From Alicyclobacillus sp. ALC3 (GTDB lineage Bacteria > Bacillota > Bacilli > Alicyclobacillales > Alicyclobacillaceae), in NCBI RefSeq assembly GCF_028751195.1, contig NZ_CP066784.1, positions 3,658,001 through 3,722,000 on the forward strand: a DNA stretch of 64,000 bases. Reading direction: 5' to 3'. This document shows, in pieces, positions 34,056 through 42,529 of this stretch. The translations under genes were made by a program, and so were the position numbers. Each line of letters begins with the position of its first letter. Position 1 is the stretch's first letter. The notes beneath the pieces are model-generated. The model saw only the letters and a program-made list of their open reading frames with translations, ran no database searches and was not told where the DNA came from.

Positions 34056-34304
34056 GTCTGTTTCTCCCCTCGATTCTATCTAATCGACTTATCGCATGCC
34101 TAAAACCGATAAATCCGACATGAAAAACGGGATTTATCATACCGGAATCGGAGAAGCGTTGCAAGCGTTGGATATCGGGGATGCAAACGGAGGTATAAAC
34201 ATGTCGGGGACATTCACGGTATGTACAAAATGAGTTCATAGTATGCCATCATCGCTGGGCACGATCAGTTTTTCTGCGCACGCAGCCTGAAGAGTCCAAT
34301 TAAA

Positions 34305-34334
34305 TTAGCCCCTAGTCGTCTCCCTAGGGGCTAA
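34305..34334. terminator. Hairpin between the permease promoter and a relict gene
   Basis: TTAGCCCCTAG pairs with CTAGGGGCTAA (11 bp) across an eight-base loop. There is no clear T-run, but it lies just 3' of the UspA remnant and could once have ended that gene. Confidence 0.5.
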
Positions 34335-34350
34335 CCATCATTCTATTGGT

Positions 34351-34440
34351 TTACTTTACAATGAGGACTGGCAATTTGGTGTGGTGAGTGACCTTGTGAC
34401 TGACACTGCCAATGGCTAGTTCAGTAATGATCCTAACAGT
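34351..34440 (-). pseudogene. Relict C-terminus of a universal stress protein
   Basis: Read on the minus strand, the stretch gives ELAIGSVSHKVTHHTKLPV followed by LIVK and a stop. The G-S-V-S-x-K-V-x-H-H-x-x-x-P-V-L-I-V pattern is the ATP-binding C-terminus of UspA proteins. There is no start or N-terminal half, because the frame runs into the 3' end of the lipoprotein gene. It is probably what is left of a deleted uspA gene. Confidence 0.65.
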
Positions 34441-34451
34441 GTACTCGCTAC

Positions 34452-35363
34452 TCAGTGATAGCGAGTCACGGATACCGCCATTTCAACTGCAGACAAATAA
34501 CCACCGCTGAGATTGGAATTCCACTGGCCTGAACTGGTTGTCGTAAATCCATACTGGCTTTCGCTCCACGACACGTACGTGGTAGCAATCCCTGACGCCA
34601 GGCTGGTCAGAACGTAGCCTTTCGAATGCGGGACTGGAAGGAAGTTGGCATGACAATACTGGACAATTCGTTTCGCAACGGCTACACCCTCGGATTGTGC
34701 ATTTGTGGCATATTGCACTTCCATGGTCCATCGCCCTTCAGTCCAAACTAATGCAGAAATATTCTTTCCTGGCGCGGGTACTCGTTTCACTTTTGCTTGT
34801 ATTCCATCCCCGAGGTCTAGCGTCGACATGACGGGTACCGAGGACTGAACATACAGAGACGGATTTTGAGGCAGCAAGTGTTGGGCTACCGCATTGTTCG
34901 TTTCCCAGTTCGAAACGGAGAATCCGCCAATGTTTGAATTGCCGCGGTTGAACAACACACTGTAACCCGGGGCAGGGGAATCGGTGGTGCTAGTTTGTAC
35001 CGTCACGGGCAACGGCGTGTGGGCAAACCCGGGATAGGTTGTGGGGGCGTACAGCGGGACTGTGGTTTTCCCCTTGATCTCTTGCATCCCTTGTTGGATG
35101 AGGGGTGGAAATGATACAGTCGGCGTGGCCGTAGTTCCGGACGTACTGTTGCTGATTGCTGCACCATTTGGAGCGCCTGCCGTTGCATTGTTTCCAGTTC
35201 CACTAGTCGAAATCGAGCGAGTGGTTGTATTTGTGGCGCCGATGGTGGGATTCGTCGATTTCACTCCCGATGTGTGATGACTGTTGATCGATCCGCATCC
35301 CGCTAGAACCCCAATTGTGGTCACGACTACGCCCGCCAAGGCCCATTTGCTATATCGTCTCAA
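34452..35363 (-). CDS. Lipoprotein, unknown function, possible sensor-like domain
   Basis: A 303-residue lipoprotein. The lipobox VLAGC is at residues 19-23. A Thr/Ser/Asn-rich linker of about 60 residues follows, then a globular domain (about 85-300). Parts of the domain (LDLGDGIQAKVKR and ISALVWTEGRWTMEVQY) resemble the external part of the neighbouring anti-sigma factor and the lipoprotein at 37642. The TTG start follows GGGAGG by about eight bases. It lies downstream of the sigma/anti-sigma pair on the same strand and may be in the same regulon. Confidence 0.7.
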   Translation of the reverse strand: MRRYSKWALAGVVVTTIGVLAGCGSINSHHTSGVKSTNPTIGATNTTTRSISTSGTGNNATAGAPNGAAISNSTSGTTATPTVSFPPLIQQGMQEIKGKTTVPLYAPTTYPGFAHTPLPVTVQTSTTDSPAPGYSVLFNRGNSNIGGFSVSNWETNNAVAQHLLPQNPSLYVQSSVPVMSTLDLGDGIQAKVKRVPAPGKNISALVWTEGRWTMEVQYATNAQSEGVAVAKRIVQYCHANFLPVPHSKGYVLTSLASGIATTYVSWSESQYGFTTTSSGQWNSNLSGGYLSAVEMAVSVTRYH

Positions 35364-35444
35364 GAAAAATATCCTCCCTACCTCTCACGAGTTCACTGCC
35401 GTAAATAGACGTGGCCGGTGCCGGTTTCGTTACGTCCGTTGTCG

Positions 35445-36164
35445 CTACCGGACCCTTGCGAACGACTCACCAACGGCCTTCATGATTTGGAGCGGGATGG
35501 CCTGTATCGGCCACAAAACGGAGACATCAATGTATGTGTTACCCTGTTGGAAGGTCAGAGCACTGCTTGGCGGCCCGCTTTGGTTATTGCCAACGACATA
35601 TTCAGCAGGCACGTTGTGAATCGTCAAGTGCGTGGTCTTCGTCCGGCCTTGTGGACTTGAACTTGGCGGAGGTGATGTCCGCTCAGTTATCCAGAAGTGC
35701 TTGTAGTCCAGTACCAAAATGCCTTTACCGTTATTCTTCACAAGGGTCAGGGTATCACCTGCGAGACCCTGATGCGGAATCCAAGCGGTCACACCTACGG
35801 CCTGAGCGACTTTCTTCACCCGTTGCAACTGAGCCGAGGTGTAATGGATTGGCACGGTCAAGTGACTCTGCTCAGAGGCCGCTGTGCGGTTGTGCGCCGA
35901 CGTTGCCAAATGTCCGTGATTCACCAGGATGGTACCAATGGCAAAAACCGCGACTGCGACGGCCGCAGAGGCGCTGCCAACCCAGCCGAACGTTCGCCGC
36001 AGGTTCCTTGACCGGCGGCCTTTGTAGCGTTGCCGATGTACTTCTATCTCTCTGTGCAAGACACTGCTAATCTCAAGTTCCCTTTGTGCAGGCATCTGGA
36101 TGGTTCTCAGAATGGAGAGACGTTCTCGGACCTCTTTGTAGTCGCTCACTTGCCAGTCAGCCAT
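35445..36164 (-). CDS. Probable anti-sigma factor (membrane)
   Basis: A 239-residue single-pass membrane protein. The cytoplasmic part (1-58) is charged and helical; the membrane helix is SASAAVAVAVFAIGTILVN (about 64-82); the outer part begins HYTSAQLQRVKKVAQAVGV and ends with LTFQQGNTYIDVSV. Placement directly after an ECF sigma gene with an eight-base overlap is the main reason for the call. No zinc-binding HxxxCxxC motif is seen. Its outer domain matches that of the lipoprotein at 37642 in several places, which suggests a shared ligand or a decoy. Confidence 0.75.
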   Translation of the reverse strand: MADWQVSDYKEVRERLSILRTIQMPAQRELEISSVLHREIEVHRQRYKGRRSRNLRRTFGWVGSASAAVAVAVFAIGTILVNHGHLATSAHNRTAASEQSHLTVPIHYTSAQLQRVKKVAQAVGVTAWIPHQGLAGDTLTLVKNNGKGILVLDYKHFWITERTSPPPSSSPQGRTKTTHLTIHNVPAEYVVGNNQSGPPSSALTFQQGNTYIDVSVLWPIQAIPLQIMKAVGESFARVR

Positions 36165-36651
36165 ACTGCTGTTCCTCCTCTCGCAATTTTGCGACCGCTC
36201 GATGTAGCGTTGTCTTCACTTTTGCTTCGGACCACTTGAGAATTTTGGCTGTGTCTGCAATCGACCAATCCTGAATCAGCCGAAGGACTACGACTTCCCG
36301 TTGGTCCCGCGACAACACTGTGAGGAGTTGCTCGGCCTCAAAGGACACGCTGGTGTGAAAGTCCGTCTGTCCACCGAGTTGTTCTTCAAATAGCTGATGA
36401 TGCCGGTCTCGTCGATGTTTCCGCGCATAATCTGTGATGCAGTTTCTTACAATCGCCCAGAGCCACGTTCTGGGCGTCGAATCTCCTCGATAGCGGTCCC
36501 AGCTTCTGAGCACACGAATGAATACTTCTTGCACGATATCCTCGGCTGCTGTGGGATTATTGAGCGTAAGCCGAGCGTATCGGTACACGTCACCTTGGTA
36601 TGTGGAGAACAACTGCTCTGTTGCTGTTGCAGCATCCCAGTCATGATTCAA
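36157..36651 (-). CDS. ECF-type RNA polymerase sigma factor
   Basis: A 164-residue sigma-70 family factor. Region 2 contains LFSTYQGDVYRYARLTLNNPTAAEDIVQEVFIRVLRSWDRYRG (about 13-55) with the DIVQEVFIRV core, and region 4 has LSRDQREVVVLRLIQDWSIADTAKIL followed by the helix KWSEAKVKTTLHRAVAKLRE. The TTG at 36651 is chosen because GGAGG lies eight bases upstream; an ATG seven codons earlier has no ribosome site. It overlaps the anti-sigma gene. ECF factors usually turn on their own operon, but I could not identify the promoter. Confidence 0.9.
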   Translation of the reverse strand: MNHDWDAATATEQLFSTYQGDVYRYARLTLNNPTAAEDIVQEVFIRVLRSWDRYRGDSTPRTWLWAIVRNCITDYARKHRRDRHHQLFEEQLGGQTDFHTSVSFEAEQLLTVLSRDQREVVVLRLIQDWSIADTAKILKWSEAKVKTTLHRAVAKLREEEQQYG

Positions 36652-36815
36652 TCGTTTCACCTCCGGAGGCATTTAATAGACGGAATGTCCTCCCGGATTG
36701 GTTACAGACAAACTTGCTTTTTTCAACGTCTGTTAAGAGGGATGACTGCACGGTGGTGATGGACGCGGCGACCTGCGAGGCCGTACCATGTGTCCTCACT
36801 TGTGCCGTTATGGAA

Positions 36816-36843
36816 TTGGGTCACCGGCGAATGGGGTTATAAT
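36816..36843 (+). promoter_or_regulatory. Promoter of the CPBP protease gene
   Basis: TTGGGT (36816-36821), a 16-bp spacer and a perfect TATAAT (36838-36843). Confidence 0.5.
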
Positions 36844-36924
36844 CCGATTGACACATGCTGTGGGTATCGTACGCTCAGAACGGATTCGTGTAGAGCTGTG
36901 GGAGCTGGAGGAGGAGTCTGGTCA

Positions 36925-37560
36925 TTGTCTCAGTCGTTCATACATCAGTTGCTGTACTTTGTCGTAGGTTGCATAGTCGGTGGCCTACTGATTGGAATCA
37001 CGACCGTGGTTCTGCGTGCCTTTGGCGTCATTCGTTTCCAACCACTGCACAACAGAGTATCGGCAGGCATCTCCAAGAACGAGAGATTCATCACAAACCC
37101 CTTCTGGCTGCTGATTTTCGCTGGGCTGGAAGAGGCTTTTGCAAGAGCGTTCCTCATCGGGTGGGTCGGCCACTATACTGGGTTGGTGATTGCCTTTGCC
37201 ATTTCAGCAGTCGTATTTGCCGTCCTGCACCTGCCAAACGGTAAACCAACAGTCATCAGTATGTTAAATCTAGTGCTCGTTACCGTAGTTTTTGGCCTAG
37301 TCTACGTGCGATTTGGACTCTTGGCGGCCATCGGGGTTCATTATGGTTGGAACTTGGCACAGTGGCCTCTGCTCGGATACCCGATGTATGGTCGTCAAGT
37401 TGGACGGTTCCTCTCCACCCGCGCAACGGGACCGGAATGGGTGTCGGGTGGAGATTTCGGACCCGAATACAGCGTGGTGGCGTCTGTGCTTCTTGGCGCG
37501 TGCATCGTCGTTCTGTTTTTGCGAGTGACTTCTCACGTCGCATTCGCTATGCCGCGCTGA
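36925..37560 (+). CDS. CPBP-family intramembrane metalloprotease
   Basis: A 211-residue membrane protein of the CAAX-protease/bacteriocin-processing family. Motif 1 is EEAFAR (Glu69, Glu70, Arg74), motif 2 FAVLHLPNG, and motif 3 HYGWNLAQ. These residues are thought to bind the catalytic metal inside the membrane. Members process prenylated proteins or bacteriocins, or give bacteriocin immunity. The TTG start follows GGAGGAGGA; upstream in-frame codons are soluble and lie after the promoter but lack a ribosome site. It is transcribed opposite to the sigma operon. Confidence 0.85.
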   Translation: MSQSFIHQLLYFVVGCIVGGLLIGITTVVLRAFGVIRFQPLHNRVSAGISKNERFITNPFWLLIFAGLEEAFARAFLIGWVGHYTGLVIAFAISAVVFAVLHLPNGKPTVISMLNLVLVTVVFGLVYVRFGLLAAIGVHYGWNLAQWPLLGYPMYGRQVGRFLSTRATGPEWVSGGDFGPEYSVVASVLLGACIVVLFLRVTSHVAFAMPR

Positions 37561-37641
37561 TGTCCAATCCATCATCCTTTGCGCCTACACTCATCCCATG
37601 TTCTGTACCGCCTGCTGGGGTTTGAACAGGGTTAACTGCAC

Positions 37642-38283
37642 TTACGGTGCGAGACCAACAAGTGAAGATGCAATCTCTTCAGCCATCTGTTGTGCCACGC
37701 GCTTGTCCGTAGGTTGTATGGACATATAAGTCTGTCCCTGTGTGAAAACGAGTGTATGTTCGATCCCGTTGGCGCTTGGGAAGGTATACCATGTGGCATG
37801 TGTACCGTCAGGTAAGACGACGGATTGCTTGCTTGTAGTGTTGCTTGGCGCGAATCCACCGATTTTGGACTCGTTGACCATTATGTTCTTAAAATGCAGT
37901 GTGAAGAAGACGAACTTGCCGCTTGCCTCAACACTTTGAAAGTGATCCCCAGCATCAATTTGCTGTGGGATGTACGGTGTTTTTACCCCCGTACTGTGCG
38001 CGGCCTGTGCAATTTCGCTCTGTTGCTGCGATGTGTATTGAATTGACGTTGCGCCGCTGGTAGTACTTGTGCTGCCAGTCAGCGTGCTGTTTGTGTTGCC
38101 CCCAGGATTCGGGTTTGTCGTTTTCCCTGCTGGTGGGGTAACCTGTTTAGTAGCATGTGCCGAGCGAGTTGCGTTTGACGCGGGCCCCACTTGGGAGACC
38201 GCTACCGCCGGGTGAATCGTGCCGCACCCAGCAACTACAGCAATAAGTGCCAATCCTGCTAGGATGGGAAGGGGGTTGCGCAT
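37642..38283 (-). CDS. Lipoprotein with anti-sigma-like sensor domain
   Basis: A 213-residue lipoprotein with lipobox VVAGC (about 16-20 from this start) and a Thr/Asn/Gly-rich linker. The globular part starts QYTSQQQSEIAQAAHSTGVKT and shares the pattern YTS-Q...A...GV...IP-Q...AGD...V...GK with the outer domain of the anti-sigma factor at 35445; both end with a QGxTY strand (VFTQGQTYMSI). The ATG at 38283 is favoured over a GTG two codons earlier by the spacing from GAGAGGAGA. Function unknown; a link to the sigma system is inferred. Confidence 0.7.
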   Translation of the reverse strand: MRNPLPILAGLALIAVVAGCGTIHPAVAVSQVGPASNATRSAHATKQVTPPAGKTTNPNPGGNTNSTLTGSTSTTSGATSIQYTSQQQSEIAQAAHSTGVKTPYIPQQIDAGDHFQSVEASGKFVFFTLHFKNIMVNESKIGGFAPSNTTSKQSVVLPDGTHATWYTFPSANGIEHTLVFTQGQTYMSIQPTDKRVAQQMAEEIASSLVGLAP

Positions 38284-38377
38284 GTTCACTCTCCTCTCAG
38301 TGAAATAGACGCAACCGACATCCTCTTTGTTCCATCAGGGTGGGCGATCAGACGTGCGGAAGGACTTTCAACTACCG

Positions 38378-39034
38378 TTAGTAGAGACTGTTTAACCACT
38401 TCTGAATCTCTGCATCTGCTGAGGCCTGATTTTGACCCTTCAACTTTCCGTTCCCGTGAGGAATCAAGTCCAGTGTCACCGGATCATGTGCCTTTTTCAA
38501 CTGCTCATAGAACATCTGAACAGTTTGCCACGGCATGTTCTTGTCACTCGTGCCCTGTAGCAGAAGCACCGGGGTTGACTGTAGCACCTTGAGATTTGGG
38601 GACCGCTGCACGTATGGTTTGGCGCTTGGACTGAACTGTCCATAGGTTGAAACTGCCGTACCCAGGTAATTTTGTGCCAGTGTATTTGACTGGAAGTTCT
38701 CTTTGCTCCATTCTGCCAGAGTCCCCCAACCTACAAATGGATCCATTGCAACGATGTACTGGGTGTACTGAGCAAAATTCGGGTTAGATGCGACCATCAG
38801 GGCTACACCTGCCCCCAACTGATACCCCCACAATCTAATCATCGACTTGTTGACTGCTTTGAGAGAATCAGCAGCCCGGATGGCGTTTTCCGTGTCAATA
38901 GTATCTCCGAGCAATCCTTGAACCTGTCCTTGGCTGTCCGCATATCCGCGATACTCTGGGTAAACGGTTACGTCTGGCAGTGCGTGTGTCTGCGCAGTTT
39001 CAAAGTTCGGACTCTCCAAGGTACACCCCCTCAC
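38378..39034 (-). CDS. Truncated alpha/beta hydrolase, nucleophile lost
   Basis: A 218-residue piece of an S9-peptidase-like alpha/beta hydrolase. It keeps VYPEYRGYADSQG, the acid loop LLQGTSDKNMPW and a final His (LIPHGNG). The nucleophile elbow, normally GxSxG, reads GYQLGAG, so the serine is replaced by glutamine. The first strands of the fold and any signal peptide are missing, and the GTG start has a poor ribosome site. This is probably an inactive remnant, though a non-enzymatic role cannot be excluded. Confidence 0.6.
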   Translation of the reverse strand: MRGCTLESPNFETAQTHALPDVTVYPEYRGYADSQGQVQGLLGDTIDTENAIRAADSLKAVNKSMIRLWGYQLGAGVALMVASNPNFAQYTQYIVAMDPFVGWGTLAEWSKENFQSNTLAQNYLGTAVSTYGQFSPSAKPYVQRSPNLKVLQSTPVLLLQGTSDKNMPWQTVQMFYEQLKKAHDPVTLDLIPHGNGKLKGQNQASADAEIQKWLNSLY

Positions 39035-39270
39035 CCCTTCAAGTAGTTAGACGACCGGCGAGCGATTTTGAGTCACTTGTGATGCCTAGCACAGTGTGAA
39101 TAGTGCCCTGTGATTCCATTCCATGAAATTTATAGGCTGATGGGCGAGGGAGAAAGGGGTACGGACAGGAGGGGGAGTTGCTTTGCGACACGCAAGTGCG
39201 GGCAATCTGCACTGCTCCTTAGAAGCCTCATTCGCACGTCTGTGCTTCGGTGACAGTGTGATGGTCCATG

Positions 39271-39834
39271 TTAGTGGGACGTAGACTTGCCTTTGACTAA
39301 AAAGTTGTCTTTTGCGTAGCTGGGAATAGACCATATGCCAACCTTCGCGGCCCGGACGCCAGTTTCCAATTTCGCATAGGCTGCTTCTACCTTTGGTGAT
39401 GATGTGTCAGCTTTTACAAAGCCAGATTCAAGGGGAACGATTGCAACATCGTGCCCGTTCACGTATAGAGTGGCAGGGATTTGGCCCTTGGCCGCTGTGA
39501 TTCTTCTTGGGATCACGGCGGTCACCGAACCCTGTTTGAGTAAAGCTGCAAGCAGTGCTTTGGATTCTGCTCCGAAAGGGTCGTTTGTTGGGGGAGCTTG
39601 CACTCCATACAGGTCCACCCAAGTCACTTTGTTTCCCATTTTGACCTCAACGGTTGAGCCGCTGGTGACCTGAATCACTTTGACCGGAGTTCCAAATAGT
39701 TCAGCCGATCTCGGCCGCAGTTGTGTGGGTGCACTGTGGAGGTTGAGAAATTGCCAACCGAGTGCAAGCAGAACTACAAGTAGAAGTGAACCAAACCCTC
39801 CAATTAAGGAGACGGGAAGATGTGATTTGTTCAC
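39271..39834 (-). CDS. Membrane-anchored nuclease-like (SNase-fold) protein
   Basis: A 187-residue protein with one N-terminal membrane helix (LIGGFGSLLLVVLLALGW) and an external beta-barrel that looks like the staphylococcal nuclease fold: VTSGSTVEVKMGNKVTWVDLYGVQAPPTNDPFGAESKALL (about 57-97), then ATLYVNGHDVAIVPLESGFVK. Catalytic residues are not all kept: the usual first arginine of LxGxxxPE is changed to GVQAPP. It may therefore bind rather than cut nucleic acid. The GTG start follows GGGAGGTG by five bases. Confidence 0.7.
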   Translation of the reverse strand: MNKSHLPVSLIGGFGSLLLVVLLALGWQFLNLHSAPTQLRPRSAELFGTPVKVIQVTSGSTVEVKMGNKVTWVDLYGVQAPPTNDPFGAESKALLAALLKQGSVTAVIPRRITAAKGQIPATLYVNGHDVAIVPLESGFVKADTSSPKVEAAYAKLETGVRAAKVGIWSIPSYAKDNFLVKGKSTSH

Positions 39835-39898
39835 GTTGGCACCTCCCGTATCAGACACCATCGATTTGGTCTGCATTGACGTAAATAGGATAACAGAC

Positions 39899-41179
39899 TT
39901 ATGGGCACTTGGTCAGCGGAAGATATACGGTGAATTCTGTCCCTTTCCCAGGACTGCTACTCACTTCAATTTTCCCGCCTAGGCTGCGGCAAATCTGGTA
40001 ACTTGCCATGAGTCCCAACCCTGTACCGTTGGCTTTCGTGGAGTAGAACGGGTTCCCTAAACGTTTGAGTTCCTCGTTGCTCATTCCAATGCCTGTGTCT
40101 CTAATTGAGACCGTGCCACGTGACTTGGAACATTGAGTTCGAATCGTCACCAGACCGCCTGCGGGCATTGCTTCCACAGCGTTTTTAATAACGTTCACAA
40201 AAAGTTGGGTCAGTTTCTTCGAGTCTCCTGGAACGCAAACTCGACTTGAAACGTGCAACGAGACCTTGACGTTGTGAAGATGCGCGTAGGGAGAGAGCGT
40301 GTCAACGACGTGACGAACCAGTTCGTCAAGGTCGATGCTCGTACTTTCGTCAGTGCTAGGCCGAGCGAGGGACAAGTAGTCGTTAATAATTCCATGTGCT
40401 CGGTCTAGTTCATCCACCGCGGTGGCCAAATAATCTTTTTCATCAGGGGGGACCCGGTGACTTTGTATTGCAAGTTGGAGAAACCCACGCGTCACGGTCA
40501 GAGGGTTCCTGATCTCGTGCGCGATGGAGGCAGCCAACTCGCCTACGACATGGAGCTTTTCCGTTCGATTGATTTCTTGACTCAATTTAAAATTCTCAGC
40601 TACATACTCCATGCCGAGAATGGTCGCGGTTAGCAAAATGAGATTGATGAAATCAAACGCCACTAAGATCAGAATTCGTCCATGTACGTCTTCAAGGGCG
40701 TGCCAGAGCAAGATGTCGAGACCACTCAAGAGTAATACCATTGGAGCGGCCGCGAGAACAACCTTCTTTGCGCGAGGAGCATCTGTGAAGTATCTGGACA
40801 TCAGGAGAGAAAAGCCAACTAACGAGATCCCGATGACGAGACCTTTCATCGTTTGGGGCCCACCAATGAAGATGCGATAAGTCAGAAACAGGGTAAGCAT
40901 GGTCGCACTGGTAACGGGTCCGCCGTACAGGGGACCCAAAATCATGGGAATCGCGCGAAGGTCAAACGAAAAACCCTTTGCCTGTGTGTAGGGAAAGGAC
41001 ATACATAGGAACATCTCGATGTTCAGCACAGCCTGTACGAACAGGGTCCTAGCCATGCCCCCAGGTTTAATCATCGGCAGGAAGAACTGTAGGGTTAGCG
41101 ATCCGATGAAGACAATGCACATGTTCAGCAAAAGCTCGCTGGCACCTGGCAAGTTTTGCACTTTTCCACACCCAGACAT
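39899..41179 (-). CDS. Sensor histidine kinase, KinB/LytS-like membrane domain
   Basis: A 426-residue membrane kinase. Six or so N-terminal helices include the 5TMR-LYT-like segment FDLRAIPMILGPLYGGPVTSA. The kinase core has the phospho-acceptor His221 in ASIAHEIRNPLT, the N-box LFVNVIKNAVEAM, and G-boxes DTGIGM and GTGLGLM. No response regulator gene is near, and orphan kinases of this layout in Bacillales usually feed the sporulation phosphorelay. That role is inference. The first ATG lacks a clear ribosome site; internal starts such as the ATG at codon 20 are possible. Confidence 0.85.
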   Translation of the reverse strand: MSGCGKVQNLPGASELLLNMCIVFIGSLTLQFFLPMIKPGGMARTLFVQAVLNIEMFLCMSFPYTQAKGFSFDLRAIPMILGPLYGGPVTSATMLTLFLTYRIFIGGPQTMKGLVIGISLVGFSLLMSRYFTDAPRAKKVVLAAAPMVLLLSGLDILLWHALEDVHGRILILVAFDFINLILLTATILGMEYVAENFKLSQEINRTEKLHVVGELAASIAHEIRNPLTVTRGFLQLAIQSHRVPPDEKDYLATAVDELDRAHGIINDYLSLARPSTDESTSIDLDELVRHVVDTLSPYAHLHNVKVSLHVSSRVCVPGDSKKLTQLFVNVIKNAVEAMPAGGLVTIRTQCSKSRGTVSIRDTGIGMSNEELKRLGNPFYSTKANGTGLGLMASYQICRSLGGKIEVSSSPGKGTEFTVYLPLTKCP

Positions 41180-41239
41180 GCAATCTGAATATTACGTTTC
41201 ATTCGACGTTTTGGGACAATATCCTGCGGGTTTTCGGCG

Positions 41240-42454
41240 TTATTTTCGAATCAGGCGCTGTACGAAGAATGACGCTGCAGAAACCAACGATGCACCGGTT
41301 GCGATGACAAGAATGGGTACCACGCCGAAAAAGTCGAATAGATTTCCGAACAGTGGCGGACCCATCAATCGGCCGACGCTGCCGATGCCTCCGACTAAGC
41401 CTAGGTAGAACGGTGCGCTCCGGCCTGCGGTTTGAGTAATTAACGCTGGAGAGGTTGGAGACACGTGCATTTCGCCAAACGTGCAAATGACCATGCTGAT
41501 GACTAGAAAAAGATAGTTGTTGTGAAACAACCAAAGGAACGCAAACCCAAGGGTATAGAATACACCACTGGAAATCAGACGGGCGTGCAGGGACTTGGTG
41601 ATGAACCGGTTCATTAGTGAGATTATGGGCTGTCCCACGAGGATCACGATACCGTTGACAGTCCAAAGAAAACTGAACGCCGCCGGTGGCCGACCAAGTT
41701 GATTCAGGAATGGCGCAACGCCGGAACTCCATGTTGAGGTGGCAATCGACAGCATCATCGTACCTGTCGCAAGAAACAGGTACAGACGGTAATCTCCGAG
41801 CAATGCCCGGATGCCAGCGTCTCCCGCTTGCAAACCTGCGTCAACCTGCAGCGAGTCCGCTTCTCGGAACCCGATGTGGCGAAGGTATGCGAAAAAAAAC
41901 AAAGCAAACCCAATTGTGGTTAGACCGTCGACGAGAAACGTCAAATTGAATGAGATTGCCGCGAGAATACCTGCAAGGGAAGTTCCGACGGCGACACCGA
42001 TGTTGTTGAAAACGTAGATTGCGTTGAATAGACGGTATCGCTGTTCTTTCCAGCGGTAGCCGACAAAGGCATTGACCGCAGGCATGGTGATCGCGTTTAA
42101 CAGACCGTTAGCGACCATGACCGCAATGTATGGGTCCCACGTCTTTGCAATCATCAGGCTAAGTTGTGCGATACCGTTCAACAGCAAGGAACCGACAATT
42201 AGGCGCTTGGCTCCAAGTCTATGGAACAGTGCTCCGCCGATGAACTGCCCGATGATGCTCGCCAGGGACTGGCAAAACAAAACGAAGCCAGCCTCGCCAT
42301 AGGACCGATGCAACACATTGTGCACGTAAATGACAATCAGAGGCCACAGCGTGGCACTGCCGATGGCGTTCGTCAAACTCGCGACGATGAACATCCAGGA
42401 TTCCCGGGGGTACTCACCCAACCAGGCGTGAAGTCTATGCTGTATATGCGTCAT
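41240..42454 (-). CDS. MFS transporter
   Basis: A 404-residue transporter with 12 predicted membrane helices. The 2-3 loop motif is FHRLGAKRLIVG, a degenerate MFS signature, and the C-terminal half has RSAPFYLGLVGGIGSVGRLMGPPLFG. It resembles MdtH/YttB-type efflux pumps. No strong ribosome site is seen before the ATG, so it may be translated together with the MFS gene 75 bp upstream on the same strand. The substrate is unknown. Confidence 0.87.
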   Translation of the reverse strand: MTHIQHRLHAWLGEYPRESWMFIVASLTNAIGSATLWPLIVIYVHNVLHRSYGEAGFVLFCQSLASIIGQFIGGALFHRLGAKRLIVGSLLLNGIAQLSLMIAKTWDPYIAVMVANGLLNAITMPAVNAFVGYRWKEQRYRLFNAIYVFNNIGVAVGTSLAGILAAISFNLTFLVDGLTTIGFALFFFAYLRHIGFREADSLQVDAGLQAGDAGIRALLGDYRLYLFLATGTMMLSIATSTWSSGVAPFLNQLGRPPAAFSFLWTVNGIVILVGQPIISLMNRFITKSLHARLISSGVFYTLGFAFLWLFHNNYLFLVISMVICTFGEMHVSPTSPALITQTAGRSAPFYLGLVGGIGSVGRLMGPPLFGNLFDFFGVVPILVIATGASLVSAASFFVQRLIRK

Positions 42455-42529
42455 GCTGACTGATTCGAGTTCCTAGGAGATCTTCCTTCTCATCGCTCAT
42501 GGAAAAATAAATCACGTGCCTTCTGCCGC

